From positions 24,122-88,121 of the forward strand of contig UQVK01000005.1 in the NCBI GenBank assembly GCA_900544445.1: 64,000 nucleotides of DNA, read 5' to 3'. The translations under genes were made by a program, and so were the position numbers. This DNA comes from an uncultured Lachnospiraceae bacterium (GTDB lineage Bacteria; Bacillota; Clostridia; Lachnospirales; Lachnospiraceae). The notes under the pieces are model-generated. The model saw only the letters and a program-made list of their open reading frames with translations. It searched no databases and had not been told where the DNA came from. Of this stretch, positions 52,192-60,571 are shown in pieces (the stretch's first letter is position 1; the number at the start of each line of letters is the position of its first letter).

Positions 52192-53061
52192 ATGGAGGAG
52201 AAGAAAACAGTAAAAAGGGAGCTTATGGATTACCTGCTGATCACGGTGGGAACCGTCATATACGGTATCGGCGTCAGCCTGTTTCTGGACCCGAACAATC
52301 TGGCTCCAGGCGGCGTAACAGGTATCGCGATGATTTTAAACCGTCTGAGCGGCCTTTCCACCGGAACGGGGATCCTGCTGATCAATATCCCGATTCTGGC
52401 TGTGGGGCTGTGGAAATTCGGATTTCGTTTCCTGCTTTCCACCCTGTATGCCACATTTTTAAGCTCTCTGTTCACCAATTTTTTTGCCCGTTTCGGCGCG
52501 GTTACAACCGATCCGGTGCTTGCGTCTCTGGCCGGCGGCGCGGTGATGGCGATCGGCCTTGCTTTTGTGTTTCGTGCAGGCGCAACCACGGGCGGTACGG
52601 ACATCATCGTCAAACTCCTGCGGCAGAAGTACCGCCATCTGAAAACAGGAAGACTGTTTTTTATCCTGGACATCCTGATCGTAGCCGCCTCCCTTCTGGT
52701 GTTTGATGACATTGACACCATTCTTTATGCGGTTGTGGCCGTCGTGGTGACCAGCATCGTGTTTGATGCCGTGCTTTACGGCTTTGACGAGGCGAAGCTG
52801 GTCTATATCATCAGCGACCACTCCGATACAATCGCGCGGCGGATCATGGACGAGCTGGAGGCAGGCGTGACCTTCCTGAAGGGAAAGGGAGCGTACAGCA
52901 ACAATCCCAAGGATGTGATTCTGTGCGTCATGCGAAACACAATCGCGCCAAAGGCGGAAGAAATCGTGAAGCAGGAGGATCCGCTCGCCTTCATGATCAT
53001 TTCCAGCGCCACGGAAATCTATGGGGAAGGATATAAGAATATATTCAGCGAGAAGCTTTGA
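52192..53061 (+). CDS. YitT-family membrane protein (DUF161/DUF2179)
   Basis: A 289-residue protein with about five transmembrane helices (DUF161/YitT region, starting LLITVGTVIYGIGVSLFLDP) and a C-terminal cytoplasmic DUF2179 domain (DEAKLVYIISDHSDTIARRI ... GAYSNNPKDVILCVM). The function of the family is not established. The start at 52192 has an ideal AGGAGG; the open frame upstream to 52012 crosses a hairpin-rich leader and has no homology. It lies 21 bases before the ABC exporter pair. Confidence 0.9.
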   Translation: MEEKKTVKRELMDYLLITVGTVIYGIGVSLFLDPNNLAPGGVTGIAMILNRLSGLSTGTGILLINIPILAVGLWKFGFRFLLSTLYATFLSSLFTNFFARFGAVTTDPVLASLAGGAVMAIGLAFVFRAGATTGGTDIIVKLLRQKYRHLKTGRLFFILDILIVAASLLVFDDIDTILYAVVAVVVTSIVFDAVLYGFDEAKLVYIISDHSDTIARRIMDELEAGVTFLKGKGAYSNNPKDVILCVMRNTIAPKAEEIVKQEDPLAFMIISSATEIYGEGYKNIFSEKL

Positions 53062-53082
53062 GTACGGAGAGGGGGAGTTTTC

Positions 53083-54903
53083 GTGCAGTACATTTCACAC
53101 AGTTATGGAAAAGGAAAGAGCCATTACAGCATTTTCGGCAACCTGTGGTACACATTGAAGTCACTGTGGGAGTGGAAAAAATCGGCGGTGCTCATCATTT
53201 TGCTGGTGTTCATTCCCAGCGTGGCGGGCTCCTATGCCCAGACGCTGCTTCCGAGCGTAGTGGTGCAGGATCTGGAAGAGGGAGTGGGACTGGCTGTACT
53301 GGTCATACATATCGTGGGAATCTGTCTGGTGAGATGGATCGGAAATACCTGCGATTATGCGGCAAATCTCTGGTTTGAGCGCTCCATGCCCTCTTTTCTT
53401 CAGTTCTTTCGGAAAAAATTCACGGCAAAAATCATGGATCTGGATTACGACAGGCTGGAAGACGGTCCATCCAGAGAGACGATCGGAAATGTGGCAGCGG
53501 CCCTCCGGTATGGAAGAGGGCTGTACGGAATGCCGGATCTTCTGATCGGCGGAAGCTCCTGCCTGATTCTGCTGACTTTCTACGGAATTCTGATCGCCAG
53601 GGTAGGACTGTGGCTTCTGCTGGTGGTGATGATTTCAGTTGCACTAAATTATGTGCTTCTGTCCGTTGCCAGGAAAATGTACAGCGTCTATTATGGAGAG
53701 AACAGCCGGTATGCGTCCAGAACAGCCTATCTGAGCACGCAGGCGGGAGACGCGGCCGCCGGAAAGGATATCCGGATCTACCGGCTGCAGAAGCTTTTTC
53801 TGAAAAAATATGAAGAATCCCTGAAGGAGATGGACCGGCTGTTCGGAAAGATCCATTTCTGGTATCAGGTGAGAGGAATTTTCAGCAGCCTTCTGATGTT
53901 CGCAAGGAACGGAATCATCTACGGGGCTCTGCTGTATCTGCTGACGGGAGGAGAGATTTCCGCTTCCGGGCTGGTTTACTACATCAGCCTCCTGAGCAGC
54001 TTCGCCGGCTTTTTCAACTGGCTGGTTTATATGATTCTGAGTTATAACAGCGCCAACATGTCCATGAGCTATGTGCGGGACTTCCTTTCCTGGGAAAATG
54101 CCTGGGTTCGTCCGGAAAACCCGGCGCGGACGGAAGCGATGAAAAAGCGTCCCGCAAAGCTGGAACTGCGCCACGTTTCTTTTTCCTATCCGGGAAGTGA
54201 AACGCAGGTTCTGAAGGATGTGAATCTGGTTCTGGAGCCGGGAGAGAAGCTGGCTCTTCTTGGACTGAACGGAGCGGGAAAAACCACGCTGGTCAAGCTG
54301 ATCTGCGGCTTTTATGAGCCCACCGGAGGGGAGATTCTGTTAAACGACATTCCGGTTCGGGAATATCAGCGGGAAGAATATTACAGCCTGCTTTCCGTTC
54401 TGTTTCAGGACTATACCATGCTTCCGCTTTCTCTGGATGAAAATCTGACGGGATGCGGGGAGGAAGAAAGAAATCCGGAGAAGCTGGAGCGGTCGCTGCG
54501 CCTGTCCGGATTCGAGGAACGCTACCACCGTCTGCCCCGAAAGGGAAAGACGCCCATGCTTTCCGGTGTACAGGAGGGCGGTGTGGACTTTTCCGGCGGA
54601 GAATATCAGAAGCTGCTGTTTGCCAGAGCGCTGTATCAGGAGTCGCCCCTCATCATTCTGGATGAGCCTACCGCTGCGCTGGATCCGATCGCGGAGAATG
54701 AACTGTACCAGAATTTCAGCGAAGCGATGGAGAATGCGACGGCTGTTTATATTTCTCACAGGCTTGCATCTACCCAGTTCTGCGACCGGATTGTGCTTTT
54801 GGAAAACGGCCGGATCGTGGAAGAGGGCACCCATGAGGAGCTGATGCGTGCAGGCGGAAGCTATGCGAAGCTGTACGAAATGCAGAGCCGGTATTATGCG
54901 TGA
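53083..54903 (+). CDS. ABC exporter, fused permease/ATPase (first of second pair)
   Basis: A 606-residue exporter half with a membrane domain to about residue 330 and an ATPase with Walker A GLNGAGKTT (about 392), signature FSGGEYQK (about 503) and Walker B LIILDEPTAALD; the switch histidine is in YISHRLAS. Start is GTG 53083 after GGGGGAG. The sequence type differs from the pair at 24.7-28.3 kb. The partner begins 16 bases after its stop codon. Substrate unknown. Confidence 0.92.
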   Translation: MQYISHSYGKGKSHYSIFGNLWYTLKSLWEWKKSAVLIILLVFIPSVAGSYAQTLLPSVVVQDLEEGVGLAVLVIHIVGICLVRWIGNTCDYAANLWFERSMPSFLQFFRKKFTAKIMDLDYDRLEDGPSRETIGNVAAALRYGRGLYGMPDLLIGGSSCLILLTFYGILIARVGLWLLLVVMISVALNYVLLSVARKMYSVYYGENSRYASRTAYLSTQAGDAAAGKDIRIYRLQKLFLKKYEESLKEMDRLFGKIHFWYQVRGIFSSLLMFARNGIIYGALLYLLTGGEISASGLVYYISLLSSFAGFFNWLVYMILSYNSANMSMSYVRDFLSWENAWVRPENPARTEAMKKRPAKLELRHVSFSYPGSETQVLKDVNLVLEPGEKLALLGLNGAGKTTLVKLICGFYEPTGGEILLNDIPVREYQREEYYSLLSVLFQDYTMLPLSLDENLTGCGEEERNPEKLERSLRLSGFEERYHRLPRKGKTPMLSGVQEGGVDFSGGEYQKLLFARALYQESPLIILDEPTAALDPIAENELYQNFSEAMENATAVYISHRLASTQFCDRIVLLENGRIVEEGTHEELMRAGGSYAKLYEMQSRYYA

Positions 54904-54919
54904 GAGGGGGCGTGAATCG

Positions 54920-56827
54920 ATGGGAAAATGGGAGATACTGGATCAGTTTACGCTGATTCGGGATTATTGTAAGGCAGGATACAGGAAGGTGGTTCTCAGC
55001 GCGGTGGGGCTGTCCCTTCTGGACGGCATCCGGCCGTTTATCACCACGGTGCTCCTTGGATTTCTGCTGGACGCGGTATATGAGGGCGCTCCGTTTTCAC
55101 GGCTTCTGCAGCTGGCGCTGACGGCGCTTGGGCTGGAAGCGCTCTGTTACTGCCTCAGTTCCATTCTGACGGAAATCCATAATCAGAAGCATGACTTCAT
55201 CTATGAGCAGCAAAACGGGCTTCTGAATCAGAGGCTGCTCGACATGGACTATCCGCATCTGGAAGAGGCGCAGACGCACACGATGCTGCATACCATTCGG
55301 AATGCGGGAACGGACCACGGGCTGATCGGGCTGGTGCTGGATGACTGGAAGCGCTTCATCCAGGCGATGACGGCGATTATTGCTGCCGTGGTGATCGCTT
55401 TTCCGCTTTTTACCCAGGTGCAGCCTCTGCGGGAGGGCTTTCTGAACTCCTGGCTGGCGAGCCTTCTGCTGTTTGCGGTGATTGTGGGACTGGTATATTT
55501 CAGCTTCCGGATGGATATCCGGTATGGAAAGCGGATCCGGAAGGCCCATGAAAAAAGGGCGGCGGACGAAAGCCTGCTGGAATACTATATGGGGATCTTT
55601 GAAACCAGTGAAAGGCAGAAGGATCTGCGGCTGTACGGCCAGAAGGAACTGATAAAGAAGCAGACGAACGAGGCGGGCAGCCGGGTGCAGGCGGAGGTGG
55701 ATACGGAAAGCTCCCTTGTGGCAAAAGAGGAAATGGTGCGGCGGGCGGCCACGGCGCTGATCGGCCTGCTGGTTTATCTGTTCGCGGGGCTTCGCGCCTG
55801 GCTCGGACTGATTACCATTGGAAGCGTGGTGACCTATGCGGCGGGAATTGTCCAGATGTCGGAAGCGATGGCGGATCTGATGAGCGTGGTCGCGGCGATC
55901 CGCACCCATGGGGCATACTGCCATGATTATGTGCGCTTCCGAAAGCTGGGAAGCAGAAAAAAGGAAGGGAAAAAGCTTCCGGTACAAAGGCCGGACGGAC
56001 GTTTCCATGTGGAGTTTGACCATGTTTCCTTTTCCTATCCCGGTTCCGGAGAGGAGGTGCTCCATGATCTGTGCCTCAGCTTCGATACGGGAGAAAAGCT
56101 GGCGATTGTGGGAAAAAACGGTTCCGGAAAGACCACCTTCATCAAACTGCTCTGCGGCCTTTATGAAGTGACAGAGGGCTGCATCCGGGTGAATGGTGTG
56201 GACATCCGGGAATACGATTCCGACGCCTGGACCGACCTGCTTGCAGTGGTCTTTCAGGATTTCCGGATTTTTGCCTTTGAGGTGGGAGAAAACATCGCGG
56301 GAACCGATGCGGCAGAGGAAGCTGCGGCGGAGAGCAGCGGGGCAGTGGAAGCGCGCGTATGGGATGCGCTGGAGCGGGCAGGCCTTACGGACCGTGCGGA
56401 AAGAATGGAACAGGGACTTCATACCTGTGTGGGAAAGGAATACGATGAAAACGGCGTGAATTTTTCCGGCGGGGAGAGGCAGAAAATGGCGATCGCGAGG
56501 GCCATTTACAAGGATGCTCCGTTTGTCATCATGGACGAACCCACCGCAGCGCTGGATCCGGTATCGGAGTACGAGGTTTACGCGGGCTTTGACCGGATGA
56601 TAGAGGGCGGCAAAAACGGCGGCGGAAATGGCGCTTCACAGAAGACCGCGTGCCGGAAATCAGCCCTGTATATTTCCCACCGGCTGGCATCCTGCCGGTT
56701 CTGTCAGGATATTCTTGTCTTTGACGGCGGCCGGGTGGTGCAGAGGGGAAGCCATGAACAGCTGATCGGAGAAGAGGGACTGTACCGCGAACTGTGGAAC
56801 GCGCAGGCCCAGTACTATAAGAGGTAG
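54920..56827 (+). CDS. ABC exporter, fused permease/ATPase (second of second pair)
   Basis: A 635-residue partner with membrane domain then ATPase: Walker A GKNGSGKTT (about residue 397), signature FSGGERQK (about 514), Walker B FVIMDEPTAALD, and YISHRLAS. Compared with its partner it has a Gly/Asn-rich insertion (MIEGGKNGGGNGASQKTACR) before the switch region. The start at 54920 follows GAGAGGGGG; the frame extends into the upstream gene. A membrane protein gene begins 5 bases after it and may assist the transporter. Confidence 0.92.
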   Translation: MGKWEILDQFTLIRDYCKAGYRKVVLSAVGLSLLDGIRPFITTVLLGFLLDAVYEGAPFSRLLQLALTALGLEALCYCLSSILTEIHNQKHDFIYEQQNGLLNQRLLDMDYPHLEEAQTHTMLHTIRNAGTDHGLIGLVLDDWKRFIQAMTAIIAAVVIAFPLFTQVQPLREGFLNSWLASLLLFAVIVGLVYFSFRMDIRYGKRIRKAHEKRAADESLLEYYMGIFETSERQKDLRLYGQKELIKKQTNEAGSRVQAEVDTESSLVAKEEMVRRAATALIGLLVYLFAGLRAWLGLITIGSVVTYAAGIVQMSEAMADLMSVVAAIRTHGAYCHDYVRFRKLGSRKKEGKKLPVQRPDGRFHVEFDHVSFSYPGSGEEVLHDLCLSFDTGEKLAIVGKNGSGKTTFIKLLCGLYEVTEGCIRVNGVDIREYDSDAWTDLLAVVFQDFRIFAFEVGENIAGTDAAEEAAAESSGAVEARVWDALERAGLTDRAERMEQGLHTCVGKEYDENGVNFSGGERQKMAIARAIYKDAPFVIMDEPTAALDPVSEYEVYAGFDRMIEGGKNGGGNGASQKTACRKSALYISHRLASCRFCQDILVFDGGRVVQRGSHEQLIGEEGLYRELWNAQAQYYKR

Positions 56828-56832
56828 GGGAA

Positions 56833-58332
56833 ATGGAGAACAGAAAAAGCGGGCGTACCTGGCCCGCAGCAGCTTCGGGCGTATTCCTTTTGTTGTATGC
56901 GCTGTTGGCCCTGGCGGTGATATGGGCCTGCGCGGACGAAGCGCCGCCGGGCGGCGTGGCACTTGGGCTGCTTTTGCAGCTTCCGGTTCCTGTTCTGGGA
57001 ATTCTGCTGCTTTGCTGCCGTCCGGGGATGGAAGGGGATTTCGGCGTATCGCCGGATGACAGCGGTACAGGAGGGCCTTCGCAGGCCTTTGGTCCGCAGG
57101 CCGTTCTCAGGGAGCGGGCGTTTGTGCCGGTTCTTGGGATCTTCTGCGGACTTCCGGGAACCGCCTTTTTCTTCGTATCGCTGACGCTCTGCATGCATCC
57201 GCCTCTGGACCTCCCCTTCGCGCTGTTTATGGCGCTGATCGGTTTCCTGTTGCTGTTTACCGGCGTATGGGCATTGCTGGCCTGGAAAAACAGGATGCTG
57301 CTTTTGTTTCAAAGCGGAGCGCTCACCTATGTCACAAGCTGGGGCAGACGGAAGGAATTTCTGCCCGGGCAGACCGCGCGGATCCGTTTCGGAGCCAATG
57401 ACACCATTCTTTTTCTGGACGCTGACGGCAGAACAATGCTGCGCGTGGAACGGAACATGCGGGGAATGGAAGGACTGGACGGCTGGATCGAGGAACAGGG
57501 AATTCCCGGAGAACTGACGTCCTTTCTGGAACGGCAGGTTCAGCGGGCAGATGAGGGAGCTGTCCTGGAGTGGAAGGAAGAATACAGGACGGGCTGGCAC
57601 GATCATCTGAAGGCTGTGCGCATTCTGCTGGTATTGTCCGTACTGCTGCTTGCCCTGGGAAGCGTGGCGCCGTTTCTGCTGTATGTAACGGGGCTTCTGA
57701 AATTTCGTCCGGCAGTTTCTCTGTCTGCGGCCTCCCTTCTGCCTTTTCTGGGCTGCTGCATTCTGTTTGCGCCGGTGCTCACCATGGACGCAAAGCCGAA
57801 GGGCGCGACGGAGGAATGGAAGGCCATGCATGTGCGGGTTCCCTCCCTGCTGGTGCTGCTGCTGATACTCCTTCTGGGAGGACAGTTTTTCTATATTTGG
57901 AACAGATGGATCCTGCAGACGGTGGACGAGGGACGTTTTATCGTCCTCTGGCTGATCCTTGGAGGTCTGCTGGCAGCTCTGATTTTCATTCGGACGCCCC
58001 GAAGGTTACGGGGAGAAGGACTGTTTCTTGTGTGTCTGGTATGCCTGTTCTGCGGGTATGTGCTGGCTTATGGAGGAAATCTGGCGCTTTGTACGTCGGC
58101 CCGGCATTATCCGGCGGAAGTTGTGGAACGGGATGAAAGGCAGGAAGAGGACGGGGATGATATGGAATACTATCTGACTGTACGCCTGGATGACGGAACG
58201 ATGGCAGAACTTCTTGTGCCGGAAAGCCTGTACCGCATGGAAGCGGCCGGAGAAGAGATCGTTGTCTGCCAGCGGGACAGTCTGTTTTCCATCCGTATGG
58301 TGGATCTGCATCTGCCGACAGAAGAGAAGTGA
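56833..58332 (+). CDS. Membrane protein of unknown function, exporter-linked
   Basis: A 499-residue protein I do not recognise. It has about ten hydrophobic segments: two at the N-terminus (GVFLLLYALLALAVIWAC and LGLLLQLPVPVLGILLLCC), a pair near residues 115-155, a soluble stretch of about 100 residues, two more near 265-310, and four between about 335 and 425, followed by a C-terminal cytoplasmic or external tail with an acidic DERQEEDGDDMEYY region. The start lies 5 bases after the ABC exporter stop codon, with GTAGGGGAA upstream, so it is likely the last gene of that operon and may serve the exporter. A terminator follows. Confidence 0.75.
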   Translation: MENRKSGRTWPAAASGVFLLLYALLALAVIWACADEAPPGGVALGLLLQLPVPVLGILLLCCRPGMEGDFGVSPDDSGTGGPSQAFGPQAVLRERAFVPVLGIFCGLPGTAFFFVSLTLCMHPPLDLPFALFMALIGFLLLFTGVWALLAWKNRMLLLFQSGALTYVTSWGRRKEFLPGQTARIRFGANDTILFLDADGRTMLRVERNMRGMEGLDGWIEEQGIPGELTSFLERQVQRADEGAVLEWKEEYRTGWHDHLKAVRILLVLSVLLLALGSVAPFLLYVTGLLKFRPAVSLSAASLLPFLGCCILFAPVLTMDAKPKGATEEWKAMHVRVPSLLVLLLILLLGGQFFYIWNRWILQTVDEGRFIVLWLILGGLLAALIFIRTPRRLRGEGLFLVCLVCLFCGYVLAYGGNLALCTSARHYPAEVVERDERQEEDGDDMEYYLTVRLDDGTMAELLVPESLYRMEAAGEEIVVCQRDSLFSIRMVDLHLPTEEK

Positions 58333-58368
58333 AAAAAACGGAGACCCCGGTCAGGGATCTCCGTTTTT
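58333..58368. terminator. Bidirectional terminator between exporter operon and tetR
   Basis: AAAAACGGAGA.CCC pairs with GGG.TCTCCGTTTTT; A and T tracts flank the stem on both sides, so it can end transcripts from either strand. It lies in the gap between the convergent genes. Confidence 0.88.
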
Positions 58369-58979
58369 CATGCAGTCAGAAAATTCAGCGATCCGGCCGG
58401 ATTCTCCGTTCCCTTTTCCAGAAGGGAGACCAGGCCGCGCATGACCTCTTCGATTTCTTCCCTGGTGGAAGGAACCAGCGTGTTATCCAGCTTCACGGTG
58501 AGGACGATCAGCACGATTTCAGCAAGGGCCGCCGGGCGGTCAAAATGGATCTCTCCGCTGTCGATGCCCTGCCGGATGATTTCCGTCAGCACGGGCTTCA
58601 GTTCGGAGATCAGATGCGCCATATATTTCTGATGAATGAAGGCATGCTCCTGTGCGCTGGTCAGGGAAACAGGCTCCTCCTGCCGTAAAAATTCCGTGGA
58701 GGAGCTCCGGCATGCCTGAAAAATCATCGCCATGCGGGTGAAGGGGGAAATTTCCGTCTGCCCCGCCAGCGTCTTTGCCGTTTCCAGCGGCTTCTCATAA
58801 TTTCTTTCGATCAGAGCGTCAAGGATGGCATCCTTGGAGGGAAAATAGTAATAAATGCTCCCTTTTCCCATTCCCGCCGTCTGCGCGATCTCACTGACGG
58901 AGATACTCTGTATGTTTCTGCTTTCCATAAGATTCTGGAGCGCATCCAGAATTTGGTCATATTTATGTCGATTAGCCAT
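58368..58979 (-). CDS. TetR-family transcriptional regulator
   Basis: A 203-residue repressor: N-terminal helix-turn-helix (SISVSEIAQTAGMGKGSIYY and YFPSKDAILDALIERNYEKP) and an unassigned ligand-binding domain. The start at 58979 has AGGAG 5 bases upstream; GTG 58985 is an alternative. It is divergent from the SCP2-hydrolase-condensation-ACP-ligase operon, whose promoter region carries two palindromes of a TetR-like kind, so it is the likely repressor of that operon. A fatty-acyl or peptide-like product may be its ligand; this is inference. Confidence 0.9.
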   Translation of the reverse strand: MANRHKYDQILDALQNLMESRNIQSISVSEIAQTAGMGKGSIYYYFPSKDAILDALIERNYEKPLETAKTLAGQTEISPFTRMAMIFQACRSSSTEFLRQEEPVSLTSAQEHAFIHQKYMAHLISELKPVLTEIIRQGIDSGEIHFDRPAALAEIVLIVLTVKLDNTLVPSTREEIEEVMRGLVSLLEKGTENPAGSLNFLTA

Positions 58980-59016
58980 GTGCACTCCTTTTTCCGACGT
59001 CTGCTGTATGAATAGG

Positions 59017-59071
59017 AATTATTCTGGAATTATTCGAAGAATTATTCTGGAATTATTCGAAGAATTATTCC
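59017..59071. repeat. 23-bp direct repeat upstream of tetR
   Basis: Two perfect 23-base units at 59017-59039 and 59040-59062 (each AATTATTCTGGAATTATTCG then AAG), then a partial third (AATTATTCC). Two turns of DNA per unit and an inner ATTC.GAAT symmetry suggest a protein-binding array controlling tetR; a slippage expansion is the alternative. Confidence 0.6.
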
Positions 59072-59160
59072 AACTATAGCACAGACACACGCTCATGGGC
59101 AACAGGAAAAAGTAACAGAAAAAGGGAATGGGGAGACCGGAATTTTAACAACTCCTATAA

Positions 59161-59228
59161 TTGACCGCTGGTCGAAAAGATGATATTGTTTAAAAGAAGA
59201 GAATCGACCGACGGTCGAAAAATGAAAA
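59161..59228 (+). promoter_or_regulatory. Promoter with two palindromic operators for the SCP2-to-ligase operon
   Basis: TTGACC at 59161-59166 and TATTGT at 59184-59189 with a 17-base spacer. Two related palindromes of 13 bases: TGACCGCTGGTCG (59162-59174), overlapping the -35, and CGACCGACGGTCG (59215-59227), after the -10. Their centres are 53 bases apart, about five helical turns, as expected for cooperative repression. The divergent TetR protein is the natural candidate to bind. Confidence 0.75.
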
Positions 59229-59257
59229 ATCGTCTGGGATGAAGAAAGGAAGAGAAA

Positions 59258-59593
59258 ATGACATACGCGGACTTTTTTGCAGAGGTGAAGGCAAGGCTCA
59301 TGGGAGTCGATGTATCGGGGATTGGAGAGCATCTCGCATTTCAGTTTAACATTGTGGGAGAGGGCGAGGGCATCTTCTACGTGGAGGTGAAGGACGGACA
59401 GCTTTATGTGGAACCTTACGAATATTATGACCGGGATGCCATATTCACCTGCAAAGCGGAAACGCTTGAGAAAATTGCGGACGGAAAGCTGGATCCGATC
59501 CTTGCGGTTACCCTTCAGAAGCTGAAGGTGGAAGGAAACATTGAGAAGGCTCTGAAGCTGAAGGATATCCTTGCAAAACGCTCTGCGAAGTAA
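59258..59593 (+). CDS. SCP2 sterol-binding-domain protein
   Basis: A 111-residue stand-alone SCP2-like protein (about residues 10-108), with GIGEHLAFQFNIVGEGEGIF and the terminal VTLQKLKVEGNIEKALKLKD typical of the fold. SCP2 domains form a hydrophobic pocket that binds acyl chains or lipids. As the first gene after the repressed promoter it may carry or present a lipid substrate or product of the operon. RBS AGGAAGAG precedes the ATG. 24 bases separate it from the next gene. Confidence 0.88.
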   Translation: MTYADFFAEVKARLMGVDVSGIGEHLAFQFNIVGEGEGIFYVEVKDGQLYVEPYEYYDRDAIFTCKAETLEKIADGKLDPILAVTLQKLKVEGNIEKALKLKDILAKRSAK

Positions 59594-59617
59594 GACGGAA
59601 AAAAGAGGCTTAAAAAT

Positions 59618-60571
59618 ATGAAAAAAGTACTGTTCAGCGCGGCAGCCGTTCTGGGACTGCTGACGGCGGCGGAGGCGGGCGGCAGCGCCTATTTTTACCG
59701 TAGAACCATGAAAAGGAATCATGTCAGCGTGGAGCGCACCATGAAGATGGCGGGAACGGATTGGCGGCAGTATTTTCCGCTCATCGAAGAAAGAAGGGCC
59801 CGATTGCTGGCAAAGCATCACGAGGAGATCTATCTGGAATCCTTTGACGGCCTGAGGCTTCATGCCACCTGGTTTCCCGCAGAGGAGGAGACGGAGATCA
59901 CAAAAGCGGTCATCTGTTTTCACGGCTACTCCAGCTGTGGAATGAACGATTATGTAGGGCTGTCCGATTACTATCTGAGAAAGGGCTATTCCATGCTGAT
60001 CGTGGACGAACGGGCGCACGGAAAGAGCCAGGGAGAATATATCGGCTTCGGCTGTCTGGACCGGAAGGATGCGCTCTGCTGGATCAACTGGGTGATCGGA
60101 AGGTGCGGAGGGCAGACGCAGATCATTCTTCATGGGATTTCCATGGGAGCGGCCACAGCGCTGATGACCACGGGACTTACGCTGCCTGTTCAGGTGAAGG
60201 GCGTGATCTCAGACTGTGCCTTCACTTCACCGAAGGCTGTTTTCAGCCATGTGCTCCGTTCCATGTATCATCTGCCCGCTTTTCCCATGATTCAGATCGC
60301 GGATTATGTGAACCGGAAAAAGGCCGGCTACGGGCTGGATGAGTGCAATGCGGCGAGAGAGGTGAAGAAGGCGAAGATTCCGGCGCTTCTGATCCACGGA
60401 TCGGCAGATACCTTTGTGCCCTGTCGGATGTGTGATGAAATTTATGAAAACTATGCTTCGGCAAAAACGAAGCTGATTGTTGAGGGGGCGGCCCATGCGG
60501 AAAGCTATTATAAGGATATGGACGCCTATGAAAAAGCGATGAATGAGTTTTTAGGAGGTCTCATTGTATGA
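59618..60571 (+). CDS. Alpha/beta-hydrolase with N-terminal membrane segment
   Basis: A 317-residue alpha/beta-hydrolase-fold enzyme. A hydrophobic N-terminus (VLFSAAAVLGLLTAAEAGGS) suggests a membrane anchor or signal. The oxyanion region is HGYSSCGMNDY, the nucleophile elbow GISMG holds the catalytic Ser, followed by LLIHGSADTFVP with the Asp and AAHAESYY with the His. It may release or hydrolyse an acyl thioester or ester made by the condensation/ACP system. Its last 4 bases overlap the next start codon, indicating translational coupling. Confidence 0.88.
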   Translation: MKKVLFSAAAVLGLLTAAEAGGSAYFYRRTMKRNHVSVERTMKMAGTDWRQYFPLIEERRARLLAKHHEEIYLESFDGLRLHATWFPAEEETEITKAVICFHGYSSCGMNDYVGLSDYYLRKGYSMLIVDERAHGKSQGEYIGFGCLDRKDALCWINWVIGRCGGQTQIILHGISMGAATALMTTGLTLPVQVKGVISDCAFTSPKAVFSHVLRSMYHLPAFPMIQIADYVNRKKAGYGLDECNAAREVKKAKIPALLIHGSADTFVPCRMCDEIYENYASAKTKLIVEGAAHAESYYKDMDAYEKAMNEFLGGLIV

